From Bacteroidales bacterium (GTDB taxonomy: Bacteria; Bacteroidota; Bacteroidia; Bacteroidales; UBA6680), in NCBI GenBank assembly GCA_025210735.1, contig JAOARD010000073.1:1-64000 (forward strand): a DNA stretch of 64,000 bases, given 5' to 3'. The translations under genes were made by a program, and so were the position numbers. Below the pieces are notes generated by a model that saw only the letters and a list, made by a program, of their open reading frames with translations, searched no databases and was not told the origin of the DNA. This document shows, one piece after another, positions 41,585 to 50,545 of this stretch. Position 1 is the first letter of the stretch; each line of letters opens with the position of its first letter.

Positions 41585-44563
41585 CTAAATGTTAGGTTTA
41601 AGGATTGCTCCCTTATTACTTTTACCATCTATAAATATTTTTACAGGCTCGTCAAATCTTACATGTCGCAGATATTCATCTTCATAAACAGCCTCTTTTC
41701 CATTCAGAAAATCAATATCATAGAATCCATCATTCATAAACGGATTTATTGTTAGATATCCTACTCTGAATGATGTAAGATTTTGGAAAAAGTGTGTTCC
41801 CTGACTAGGATCTATTCTATAGTTATCAAGACCAGACTCTATGATAACACGCGCCTGTGATATTTGCGCCCACTTAATTGGTACACCAAGCCACGGATCA
41901 CTTGAACCCCAACGTCCGGGACCAATAAGAACATAGTGTCTATCCTCTTCGGTAAATTTCTGATTCAGTTCATCAATTACCTGTGCTATATCTTTTGTTT
42001 TTGCCGGATCAAAACTCTCTGGTTTTACATACACAAAATCTGTAATATTCTCAATTTTCCCATTACCAAGAGCTGAATCAGAGCTTATTATTGTCTCTTC
42101 TTTATCCAATGCTTCCCAATCAAAGTCCATTATCTGATCGTTATCAACAATTGGTCTTATCTGTAAAAAGCTAAATATCTTTGGCGATCCTTTAGGGACA
42201 TTAAGATCAACAGCGAACTCAATCTCAATTGGGTTGTTCATCTCACGCTGTCCTATCTCTAACAAATCTTTCAGAATATTTGCCAAAGGAAATGAGTTAT
42301 ATGATAACATACTTCGGAATGTAACAAGTTTCTTACCTCCTTTTTGTACTCCCTCACGCAACATATGTGTATGATAATCATATGTTGATGATATTTTAGC
42401 GAATTGAGGATCGTTCTCTGCCTTTGATACATCTACTTTTAGAATATTAACTCCATCATCTGTAGATGATACAAAACTATCAGCTGCAAGATCAAGTGCA
42501 TAAAACTCTTTTTGTGTATCTCTTAAGGCTATTTCAGGAGTTGATAGTTGCAGTACCTTTTTAGGGTATTTTGGAGAGAATCTTAATGATTTACCACCCT
42601 CTACAATAAGTTTACCTAAACCAAATCCAATGGTAGCAATACCATCTTCGTGTTTTTCTGGGCTTATTGGGTAGAAGTTTATTGAGCGTGCAACTCCTGA
42701 TATTGTAGGATAAAACATCTCATTATTCTCAGAACCACATACCTCTTGCAGAATAATACCCATCTTCTCCTCATCAATTACATTTGATGTGGCATTCATA
42801 TAAGCTTTACTAAGGTTGTAATATACCGATGCATAAACCGATTTAATAGCCTGTGCTAACATCTTAAGCATCTTCTTCTTATTAGGTATATTTGGTATCA
42901 TATATGTTGAGTAGATACCTGCAAATGGTTGATAATGCGAATCCTCAAGCTTACTTGACGACCTGATTGCAATTGGTTTATTTACAACCGATAGAAATGC
43001 CTTAAGATCTTCATGCAAAGATGCCGGAAGGTGAGCTTTTACAAACGATTCCAATATCTTATCGTCACTGGCATTTGACAGTGCTATCTGATACAGTTTA
43101 TTAGCCTCCATAAACTCATCAAAAACATCTGTACTTATTACAACTGTTTTAGGAATAGTTACTATTGTATCTTCAAACTTTGTATGAAGCTTGTTCTTTT
43201 TAATTATAGAGTTAATAAATGCAAGACCTCTTGCCTTACCTCCTATAGAGCCATCGCCAATACGTGAAAAAGATAGATATTCGTCAAATTTATTTCTATC
43301 GAATTTAGCTATAACTCCTTGTCCTTTACTTCTTCTGAAGCTGGTAATGCTATCGTAAATGTATTTACGCACATCGTCAAGATCTTCGAAATCATTAACT
43401 GTTACATATTTAAACAGCTGAGCTATAGGAAATATTGCTCGTGCATTTAACCATTTTGAGAAGTGGTTACGCTGCGAGTGGTACAATAAGCAGTCGTTTG
43501 ATATTTTTAATATTTTCTGCTGTAATTCCTTAAGGTTTTTTGCTCTATTTATCTCTTTATCCGATTTCGGATCGCGGAATACAAAATCACCAAATGCAAA
43601 ATTGCGACTTATATAATCGCGAAGTTCCATAGATAACTTTTTTGATCCTTTATGCAGAAATCCTACCCCTAGATCTTCAGCTATTTCTTTATTATCAAGT
43701 TCTGATGATTGTAACAGGAAAGGAAGGTGTGGGTCTTCAGCACTAACTTTTTTAAATAGTTCAAATCCCATCTTCTCACCTTTCTCTGACTGGTGATTCT
43801 TTTTATAACGTATATCAGAGATTATTCCTAACAGGTTCTTTTTATACTTTTCATATAGTTCTATTGCTTCATCGTATGTTGTTGCCAAAAGTATTTTTGG
43901 TCTACCACGCATACGTAACATTTTCTGGTGCTCATTAAGAGCCTCGTCCATAAACGATTTACTCTGCTTAAGAATTATTTTATAGATATTGGGCAGATAT
44001 GAGGAGTAGAATCTTACGGAGTCCTCAACCAGCAATATACACTGTACTCCCACTTCCTTAATATCGTGTTCAGCATTCATTTTATCTTCTATAAGCTTGG
44101 TTATTGCCAATAGAAGGTCTGCTGTACCCAACCAACTAAATACATAATCTATTGCACTTAAATCTTCTTTCTCAAGTTTTATTGATACTTCTCTTGAAAA
44201 TGGTGTAAGCACAATAATAGGGATAGAAGGATATTTCTCTTTTATTGAGTTTGCAAGGTTAAATGGTCCTACCATATCACTCACACTCAACATAGATACA
44301 ACAAGATCAATTGCATTGTTTTGAAGAAGTTCAAATGCCTCTTCAGCAGAGTTTGTTCTTATAAAAACGGGTGGGTATCTAAGGTTTAACGATACATACT
44401 CATTAAAAATTTGTTCATCAATACGTCCGTCCTCTTCAAGCATAAAGGCATCGTAATTACTACAAATAAGTAATACTCTACTAATGCGCTTTTGCATTAA
44501 CAAATTAAACGAGGTATCATGAAACTGAAAATCTGAAATTATTTTAGGTACTTTACTATCCAT
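41585..44563 (-). CDS. Receiver-domain / PEP-pyruvate-binding domain fusion
   Basis: This 992-residue protein has two receiver-like domains at the N-terminus (about 28-165 and 172-345; the second contains CILLVEDSVRFY and GIISDIRY), a helical linker, then a PPDK_N-type PEP/pyruvate ATP-grasp domain (about 430-860) with GGKARGLAFIN, KPIAIRSSSKLEDSHYQPFAGIYST and FLQIRPI. The phosphotransferase histidine domain and the C-terminal TIM barrel of PEP synthase are absent. Similar fusions exist in Bacteroidota, usually annotated as PEP synthase, but complete catalysis is doubtful. A regulatory or nucleotide-phosphotransfer role is more likely. It lies between gdhA and korB, each with its own terminator. 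Confidence 0.8.
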   Translation of the reverse strand: MDSKVPKIISDFQFHDTSFNLLMQKRISRVLLICSNYDAFMLEEDGRIDEQIFNEYVSLNLRYPPVFIRTNSAEEAFELLQNNAIDLVVSMLSVSDMVGPFNLANSIKEKYPSIPIIVLTPFSREVSIKLEKEDLSAIDYVFSWLGTADLLLAITKLIEDKMNAEHDIKEVGVQCILLVEDSVRFYSSYLPNIYKIILKQSKSFMDEALNEHQKMLRMRGRPKILLATTYDEAIELYEKYKKNLLGIISDIRYKKNHQSEKGEKMGFELFKKVSAEDPHLPFLLQSSELDNKEIAEDLGVGFLHKGSKKLSMELRDYISRNFAFGDFVFRDPKSDKEINRAKNLKELQQKILKISNDCLLYHSQRNHFSKWLNARAIFPIAQLFKYVTVNDFEDLDDVRKYIYDSITSFRRSKGQGVIAKFDRNKFDEYLSFSRIGDGSIGGKARGLAFINSIIKKNKLHTKFEDTIVTIPKTVVISTDVFDEFMEANKLYQIALSNASDDKILESFVKAHLPASLHEDLKAFLSVVNKPIAIRSSSKLEDSHYQPFAGIYSTYMIPNIPNKKKMLKMLAQAIKSVYASVYYNLSKAYMNATSNVIDEEKMGIILQEVCGSENNEMFYPTISGVARSINFYPISPEKHEDGIATIGFGLGKLIVEGGKSLRFSPKYPKKVLQLSTPEIALRDTQKEFYALDLAADSFVSSTDDGVNILKVDVSKAENDPQFAKISSTYDYHTHMLREGVQKGGKKLVTFRSMLSYNSFPLANILKDLLEIGQREMNNPIEIEFAVDLNVPKGSPKIFSFLQIRPIVDNDQIMDFDWEALDKEETIISSDSALGNGKIENITDFVYVKPESFDPAKTKDIAQVIDELNQKFTEEDRHYVLIGPGRWGSSDPWLGVPIKWAQISQARVIIESGLDNYRIDPSQGTHFFQNLTSFRVGYLTINPFMNDGFYDIDFLNGKEAVYEDEYLRHVRFDEPVKIFIDGKSNKGAILKPNI

Positions 44564-44674
44564 ATTTATCTATTTCTATTATCAGAGTTATGTCTGGTAA
44601 AATTTAATAACAACAATAGGATAATAAAGTTATCTATTTTATTCTTTCAGTCATCATGTAATTGATAAAATAGC

Positions 44675-44708
44675 AAAAAAAAGCTCTCCGGAAAAAACCG
44701 AAGAGCTC
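44675..44708 (-). terminator. Terminator after korB
   Basis: AAGCTCTCCGG (44681-44691) pairs with CCGAAGAGCTC (44698-44708) with one mismatched base; on the minus strand it runs into a T tract of eight. It ends the korAB operon. Confidence 0.88.
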
Positions 44709-44732
44709 TATATATAGTTATTAAATAATTAC

Positions 44733-45752
44733 TTATTCAACATCCCATGTAGCGCCACTATTTAACAGATCATCTACACTTTTAATCTTAGATTCCGCCT
44801 GAATAGTCTCTATCTGCTCAACAACCTGATCATCGTATGTTGCAGCTTTAACTTTTCTAATGATACCAAATGCTACAGGATAATGTGGATATTGCATATT
44901 AACAAGCATCATATGTAGTCCAGGATTTTGCTCTTCAGCATCATGAACAAGAATATCATCCTCTGTAATTCCATTCTCACCAATAGTAACAATCTTAAGT
45001 TTAAGACCATCAAGAACAAGACCTTTATCTCTGTTTTTACCAAAGATCATTGGCTTACCATGTTCTAATACTATTGTTCTGTCATCGCGATTCTCTTTAT
45101 CAAGAATTGCTGCATGTGTTTTATCATTATAAATCACACAGTTTTGCAGAATTTCCACAACTGATGTTCCATCATGACGAGAAGCCTCTTCAAAGATCTG
45201 TGTAGATAGTTTAATATTACCATCAAACGATCTTGCAAAGAATTTACCCTGAGCACCAATTACAAGTTCACCAGGGTGAAATGGGTGCTCTACTGTACCA
45301 AATGGAGATGTTTTTGTAACTGCACCAAACTCTGAAGTTGGAGAGTACTGACCTTTTGTAAGACCATAAATCTCGTTATTGAACAGCATTATATTAATAT
45401 CGATATTACGACGAATAGCGTGAATAAAGTGGTTTCCACCAATTGCCATAGCATCACCATCACCAGTAATCTGCCAAACACTTAGTTCCGGATTAGCTGT
45501 CTTTGTTCCTGACGCAATAGCTGAAGCTCTACCATGAATACTATGGAATCCATATGTATCCATGTAATATGGAAAACGAGAAGAACATCCAATACCTGAG
45601 ATGAATGCATATCTCTCTTTGTTATATGCCAATTGAGGTAACGCACGCTGAATTGCATTTAGGATAGCATGGTCGCCACAACCAGGACACCATCTTACTT
45701 CCTGATCACTTTTAAAGTCTTTTGCAGTATATTTTACTTGATTTTCAGACAT
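44733..45752 (-). CDS. korB: 2-oxoacid:ferredoxin oxidoreductase, beta subunit
   Basis: This 339-residue TPP-binding subunit has WCPGCGDHAI at 21-30, GIGCSSRFPYY at 54-64 and the thiamine-diphosphate motif GDGDAMAIGGNHF at 97-109, then NNEIYGLTKGQYSPTS. With the alpha subunit it converts a 2-oxoacid (2-oxoglutarate most likely) plus CoA to the acyl-CoA, reducing ferredoxin. It starts two bases after korA ends. A separate delta ferredoxin subunit is not seen, which fits the two-subunit Kor type. Substrate not provable from sequence. Confidence 0.92.
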   Translation of the reverse strand: MSENQVKYTAKDFKSDQEVRWCPGCGDHAILNAIQRALPQLAYNKERYAFISGIGCSSRFPYYMDTYGFHSIHGRASAIASGTKTANPELSVWQITGDGDAMAIGGNHFIHAIRRNIDINIMLFNNEIYGLTKGQYSPTSEFGAVTKTSPFGTVEHPFHPGELVIGAQGKFFARSFDGNIKLSTQIFEEASRHDGTSVVEILQNCVIYNDKTHAAILDKENRDDRTIVLEHGKPMIFGKNRDKGLVLDGLKLKIVTIGENGITEDDILVHDAEEQNPGLHMMLVNMQYPHYPVAFGIIRKVKAATYDDQVVEQIETIQAESKIKSVDDLLNSGATWDVE

Positions 45753-45754
45753 GA

Positions 45755-47605
45755 CTATTTCTCCTCTAATAATTTAGTGAAATGATCTTTTAATTCCATC
45801 ACTGTAAATGGTAATCCTTGTACCTTATTGTATTGTTCAAACTTATAGTCTGGGAAGTTCATTGTTAAATAGTTAGCAAATTGTCCCATATTAAGTTCAC
45901 AAACAACAATACGCTTGTGTCCTTTAAGAACCTCTTCAACATTCTTTGGTAGTGGATTAATGTAGTTAAAGTGAGCTAAACTAATGTTTTTACCCTCTTC
46001 TCTAAGCTCATTTACGGCTGTTAAAAGATGACCTTTTGTTCCACCCCAACCAACAATAAGTATATCTGAATTCTCTTCACCTATAATATCAAGCTCAGGA
46101 ATGAAATCAGCAATACGAGCAACTTTTGCAGCACGTAGCTCTGTCATTTCCTGATGGTTCATAGGATCGTGCGAAACATTTCCTTTTAGCTTATCTTTCT
46201 CAAGACCTCCAACACGGTGCTCTAAACCTGGTGTTCCAGGAAAAGCCCATGTACGAGCAAGTTTCTCTTCATCTCTTGCGTATGGCATCCAGTTCTCAGT
46301 ACCCTCTTTTACAATAGGAGCTTTAATTTCCGGATATTCTGACATTGATGGAATCTTCCATGGTTCAGAACCATTAGCAAGGAATCCGTCTGTTAAAAGT
46401 ATTACCGGAGTCATATGCTCAACTGCCAATTTACCAGCTTTAAAAGCATAGTCAAAACAATCAGAAGGTGAACTAGCCGCAATAACAGGTATTGGCGACT
46501 CTCCGTTACGTCCGTATAGAGCCTGCATTAAATCAGATTGCTCTGTTTTTGTAGGAAGACCTGTAGATGGACCTCCACGTTGAACATTAACAATTACTAA
46601 CGGAAGCTCAGTAATAACAGCCAGACCTAATGCCTCTGATTTAAGTGCTAAACCAGGACCTGATGTAGTTGTAACGGCAAAATTACCAGCAAAACTAGCA
46701 CCAATAGCTGTACATATACCAGCAATCTCATCCTCTGCCTGGAAACTCTTTACACCAAGATCTTTACGTTTTGAAAGTTCCTGAAGAATCTCTGTAGCAG
46801 GAGTAATAGGATATGACCCGATAAATAGTGGTAATTGAGCCTTCTCTGCAGCAGCCAGTAGCCCCCATGCAGTTGCTGTATTACCATTCATATTACGATA
46901 TTTTCCTTTTGTAATTTCAGCAGGAGCAACCTCATATGTAGGAGTAAGTGCCTCTATAGTATCGGCATAGTTAAACCCTGCAGAAAGAACTTTTTTATTA
47001 GCCTCAATAACTGCCGGTTTCTTCTTAAACTTCTCCTTAAGATACTCTTCTGTATAAGATAAAGGTCTGTTAAAGATATAACAAACAACCCCTAAAGCAA
47101 ACATATTTTTGCTTCGTAGGATACTTTTGTTATCCATTCCCATACCTTTAACAGCCTCTTTTGTAAGGCTTGTTATTGGAGCAGGGATAATATTATATTC
47201 CTGTATACCTAACTCAGTAACAGGGTCAAGAGTAGTATATCCGGCTCTTGCAATATTCTTCTCTGTAAAAGAATCAGCATCATATATAACCGAACCGCCT
47301 TTCTTAATCCACTTTGCATTAGCTCTTAATGCTGCAGGATTCATAGCAACAAGAACATCGCAATAATCTCCCGGAGTATTAACTACCTTATGCCCAAATT
47401 TAACCTGAAATCCTGAAACACCCGCAACAGTTCCTTGTGGAGCTCTAATCTCAGCAGGATAATCAGGAAATGTTGATAGGTCATTCCCAAATAATGCTGA
47501 TGCATTAGAGAATAGTGTTCCTGTTAATTGCATTCCGTCGCCAGAGTCACCTGAAAACCTTATGGTAACCTCTTCTAACTGAACGACATTTGCTTTTTTG
47601 TTCAT
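45755..47605 (-). CDS. korA: 2-oxoacid:ferredoxin oxidoreductase, alpha (gamma-alpha fused) subunit
   Basis: The ATG at 47605 gives 616 residues; the 33 codons read before it encode an unrelated hydrophobic stretch and are not used. Residues ~8-200 form the gamma domain (TIRFSGDSGDGMQLTG, CDVLVAMNPAAL), followed by the pyrimidine-binding alpha domain (GSYPITPATEI, FQAEDEIAGICTAIGASFAG, TTSGPGLALKSEALGLAV) and a C-terminal domain (LDIIGEENSDILIVGWGGTKGHLLTAV). The gamma-alpha fusion matches the 2-oxoglutarate class. With korB it supplies reduced ferredoxin and acyl-CoA in an anaerobe. Confidence 0.93.
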   Translation of the reverse strand: MNKKANVVQLEEVTIRFSGDSGDGMQLTGTLFSNASALFGNDLSTFPDYPAEIRAPQGTVAGVSGFQVKFGHKVVNTPGDYCDVLVAMNPAALRANAKWIKKGGSVIYDADSFTEKNIARAGYTTLDPVTELGIQEYNIIPAPITSLTKEAVKGMGMDNKSILRSKNMFALGVVCYIFNRPLSYTEEYLKEKFKKKPAVIEANKKVLSAGFNYADTIEALTPTYEVAPAEITKGKYRNMNGNTATAWGLLAAAEKAQLPLFIGSYPITPATEILQELSKRKDLGVKSFQAEDEIAGICTAIGASFAGNFAVTTTSGPGLALKSEALGLAVITELPLVIVNVQRGGPSTGLPTKTEQSDLMQALYGRNGESPIPVIAASSPSDCFDYAFKAGKLAVEHMTPVILLTDGFLANGSEPWKIPSMSEYPEIKAPIVKEGTENWMPYARDEEKLARTWAFPGTPGLEHRVGGLEKDKLKGNVSHDPMNHQEMTELRAAKVARIADFIPELDIIGEENSDILIVGWGGTKGHLLTAVNELREEGKNISLAHFNYINPLPKNVEEVLKGHKRIVVCELNMGQFANYLTMNFPDYKFEQYNKVQGLPFTVMELKDHFTKLLEEK

Positions 47606-47862
47606 AGTTTTTTTGTTTGTTGATATACTATCTACGTAAAAAAATATTTTCCAAAATGTAAATGCACATAAAGCATTTAATAAACATGCTTTATATGCAT
47701 TCAACTATAATCTTTCAAAATATTAATATACGTCGATAAAAACTTTTAGTTCAATTGTACATCGCAAAATTAAGTAAGAAATTGTTACAACAACTATTTT
47801 TTGATACTTTTTTTATCAAAAATGGTAATATTTCATCAGTTAATCGTTTTTTGTGATACTGA

Positions 47863-47898
47863 TTTGCAAGATTTATCCACCATTTTATGATAATTTTG
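47863..47898 (+). promoter_or_regulatory. Candidate promoter of the carbonic anhydrase-like gene
   Basis: TAATTTTG (47891-47898) is a perfect TAnnTTTG match 35 bases before the ATG. TTTG at 47863-47866 is 24 bases upstream of it, slightly longer than the usual spacing. Confidence 0.45.
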
Positions 47899-47932
47899 TA
47901 AAAAACATCAGATATTAACAATATTTACAGAT

Positions 47933-48451
47933 ATGGCTTTAATAAAAGAGTTAAACGGAAAGACTCCAATAATAGGAGATGATTGCTGGTTGGCAGATAA
48001 TTGTACTATAGTTGGTGATGTTGAGATGGGTAAAGGATGTAGCATATGGTTCAGTGCAGTATTAAGAGGAGATGTACACAGCATTAAGCTTGGCGACAAT
48101 GTTAATGTACAGGATAATGCTACTATACATGCCACCTATAAGAAATCTCCAACAAATATCGGTAATAATGTATCAATAGCACACAATGCTGTTGTACATG
48201 GGTGTACAATAAAGAATAATGTACTTATTGGTATGGGTGCTATAGTACTTGATGATGCTATAATTGAAGACAATGTAATTATTGCTGCCGGATCAGTAGT
48301 ATCAAAAGGTACCGTTGTAGAATCTGGTAGCGTATATGCAGGTATTCCGGCAAAAAAGATAAAAGAACTTGATCAACGACTATTGGAAGGAGAAATAAAC
48401 CGAATAGCAAATAGTTATCATATGTACTCAGGATGGTATAAAGAGGAGTAA
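47933..48451 (+). CDS. Gamma carbonic anhydrase family protein
   Basis: This 172-residue left-handed beta-helix protein (PaaY/YrdA-like) shows repeated hexapeptide turns (GDVEMGKGCSIW, LRGDVHSIKLGDNVNVQDNATI). The three zinc-ligand histidines are present: His66, His84 and His89 (ATIHAT, SIAHNAVVHG). Some members are carbonic anhydrases; others are acyl-CoA thioesterases or of unknown function. Divergent from korA and convergent with murI. Confidence 0.9.
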   Translation: MALIKELNGKTPIIGDDCWLADNCTIVGDVEMGKGCSIWFSAVLRGDVHSIKLGDNVNVQDNATIHATYKKSPTNIGNNVSIAHNAVVHGCTIKNNVLIGMGAIVLDDAIIEDNVIIAAGSVVSKGTVVESGSVYAGIPAKKIKELDQRLLEGEINRIANSYHMYSGWYKEE

Positions 48452-48453
48452 TA

Positions 48454-49239
48454 TTAAACAGATTTTACGATATTCATGCGCATTGTAATACTATCTACAA
48501 TGCGTTTTGTTTTTTCTATATCACCCGTAGTAAAAAATTCATCTTGTCTATTACTCTTACTAGTATTTATTAATCCTGACATTTTCAGTACAGATAAAGT
48601 ATGTCTGACAACGGCATTTGCAGGATTAACCAATGTTACACCAGAACCGGCAACTTTCTGGATATCATCACTTAAAAATGGATAGTGTGTACATCCTAAT
48701 ACCAAATGATCTATATTCTCTAAAAGCATAGGTTTAATATACTTAGTTAACAGTTCTGCAATGTATATATTGTTTTTTTCGCCTTGCTCAACATACTCTA
48801 CAAGTCCGGTTGCAACGCGGTATATAACATTAACATTATTAGCATATTTTGCCTTTGTATTCTGGTAATGCCCCCCAGAAAATGTACCCTGAGTACCCAA
48901 TACGCCAATGCTACCTGTTTTAGTGGCTTTTGCAGCAGGCTTTATTGCAGGTTCCATACCAATAAAAGGAGTATCAAATTTAGTTCTTAAATGGCTTATT
49001 GCAGCCGCTGTTGCAGTATTACATGCAACAATTATAAGTTTACAGCCCTTTGCTAATAAAAACTCTGTTATCTCTGTACTTCTCTTGATTATATAATCAG
49101 TAGATTTAGGCCCATAGGGTGCATTACCACTATCTCCAAAATATATAACCTGCTCATTAGGAATATGGCTTATTAACTCCTTATAAACAGATAATCCTCC
49201 CAAACCAGAATCAAATATACCAATTGGACTATCAGACAT
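48454..49239 (-). CDS. murI: Glutamate racemase
   Basis: This 261-residue enzyme has both catalytic cysteines: Cys73 in VACNTATA and Cys183 in LGCTHYPF. It opens PIGIFDSGLGGLSV and has YFGDSGNAPYG. It supplies D-glutamate for peptidoglycan. A hairpin at 49290-49314 separates it from the ompH genes, so it may be transcribed on its own, and it ends two bases from the stop of the convergent carbonic anhydrase-like gene. Confidence 0.97.
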   Translation of the reverse strand: MSDSPIGIFDSGLGGLSVYKELISHIPNEQVIYFGDSGNAPYGPKSTDYIIKRSTEITEFLLAKGCKLIIVACNTATAAAISHLRTKFDTPFIGMEPAIKPAAKATKTGSIGVLGTQGTFSGGHYQNTKAKYANNVNVIYRVATGLVEYVEQGEKNNIYIAELLTKYIKPMLLENIDHLVLGCTHYPFLSDDIQKVAGSGVTLVNPANAVVRHTLSVLKMSGLINTSKSNRQDEFFTTGDIEKTKRIVDSITMRMNIVKSV

Positions 49240-49289
49240 AACTATTAAAGATTTATATTACTATAATTACGGGTAAATTTATACAAGAA

Positions 49290-49324
49290 AAGGCTATCTG
49301 TAACAGATAGCCTTCAATTTTTTT
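49290..49324. terminator. Terminator between ompH and murI
   Basis: Perfect 11-bp arms AAGGCTATCTG (49290-49300) and CAGATAGCCTT (49304-49314) with a three-base loop. The plus-strand side has seven T; the minus-strand side has a shorter T-rich stretch. On the minus strand it would end the bamA-ompH transcript. Confidence 0.8.
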
Positions 49325-49333
49325 AAGCAGATA

Positions 49334-49849
49334 TTACTTTATACCTAATTTAGCTTTCACTAAATCCATAATATCAATACTATCATCAGACTGATAAAGT
49401 ACAGATCCTGCACTAGTATCAAGTATATAAGTGAACTTATTAGCTTTAGCCACTTCTTTAATAGCATTCTGAGCTTTCTCCATTATTGGTTTAAGAAGAT
49501 CTCCCTCTTTTTTCTGTAGGTTCTGCTGAGCAGTTCTTTGGTACTCTTGAATTCTTGTCTGTAGATTCTGAATTTCCTCTACCTTAGATTGCTTAATAAG
49601 ATCTGAATATGTCTTCTCATTATTCTGATAGTCATTAATCTTATTATTCAACTCAACTTGTAAAATTTCAATATCTTTACCAAGTTGCTCGGCAAAAGCC
49701 TTAATATCAGCTTCTGCTTTAGTTCTCTCAGGCATTAACGACAACAATTCCTGACCATTTATATGTCCAATTTTCAGCGTTTTCTGAGCAAAAGAAAATC
49801 CTGTAGCAAGAAACATTGCAACAGCGATTGTAACAATCAATTTTCTCAT
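49334..49849 (-). CDS. ompH: Periplasmic chaperone OmpH/Skp-like (copy 2)
   Basis: This 171-residue OmpH-family protein has a signal peptide (residues 1-21, ending SFAQK). The long central coiled coil (INDYQNNEKTYSDLIKQSKVEEIQNL) carries the tentacle, followed by the C-terminal YILDTSAGSVLYQSDDSIDIMD strand. It is thought to bind unfolded outer-membrane proteins in the periplasm and hand them to BamA. It lies directly after a second ompH and bamA. Confidence 0.9.
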   Translation of the reverse strand: MRKLIVTIAVAMFLATGFSFAQKTLKIGHINGQELLSLMPERTKAEADIKAFAEQLGKDIEILQVELNNKINDYQNNEKTYSDLIKQSKVEEIQNLQTRIQEYQRTAQQNLQKKEGDLLKPIMEKAQNAIKEVAKANKFTYILDTSAGSVLYQSDDSIDIMDLVKAKLGIK

Positions 49850-49868
49850 AATTTCAAGTTTAATTTAT

Positions 49869-50381
49869 TTATTTATATCCCAATTTCATTAATACATCAT
49901 CACTCTTATCCAGTTTCGGGTTTGTGTATAACATCTGAACCCCACTGGCTATATCATATATAAACGAGTAATTCTCATCCTTAGCAATATCAGAAACAGC
50001 TTCAAATACCTGATCCTGAATTGGTTTTATCAACTCTTGTTGCTTCTTAAAAAGTTCTCCATTTTGTCCAAAATACTTTTTCTGAAGTCCTTTTATTTTT
50101 CTTTCCCTAGCAATAATATCATCTTCTTTCTGCTTTTGCATATCAGAACTTAAAAGGACTTTCTCTGCCTGATAGTTTTTATATAACTTCTCAAGTTCGT
50201 CATACATTTTTTCTATCTCGCTCTGATAACGTGAAGATGTTTTCTCTATCTCTTCCATTGCAGCTTTATACGATGGTATATTATTCAGAATATACTTAGT
50301 ATCAACAAAAGCAAACTTTTGTGCAGAGGCAGCGGCAACAAAAATTGCAATAAAAACTAATGTGGTTATTAATTTTCTCAT
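49869..50381 (-). CDS. ompH: Periplasmic chaperone OmpH/Skp-like (copy 1)
   Basis: This 170-residue protein has a signal peptide ending ASAQK and FAFVDTKYILNNIPSY at the start of the mature part. A coiled-coil tentacle of about 70 residues follows, then YSFIYDIASGVQMLYTNP. The tandem pair with copy 2 is usual in Bacteroidota. It is 164 bases after bamA; the gap has no gene. Confidence 0.9.
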   Translation of the reverse strand: MRKLITTLVFIAIFVAAASAQKFAFVDTKYILNNIPSYKAAMEEIEKTSSRYQSEIEKMYDELEKLYKNYQAEKVLLSSDMQKQKEDDIIARERKIKGLQKKYFGQNGELFKKQQELIKPIQDQVFEAVSDIAKDENYSFIYDIASGVQMLYTNPKLDKSDDVLMKLGYK

Positions 50382-50545
50382 AATATTATATTTTAATGCT
50401 CTAGTTAATTAATTAACACGATATAAATATAGTCAAATTTATATCTTTCAGCTAATTAAAACAAAAGCCATACCAAAACAGATATACAGTTTTTATACCT
50501 GACTTCGTAAACATTAACAAAGCCAGATATAATATATTATTTCAA

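Noticed and set aside
45755-47704. Longer korA start at 47704
   Set aside because: The added 33 residues are a hydrophobic stretch unrelated to the gamma domain; the ATG at 47605 fits the family.
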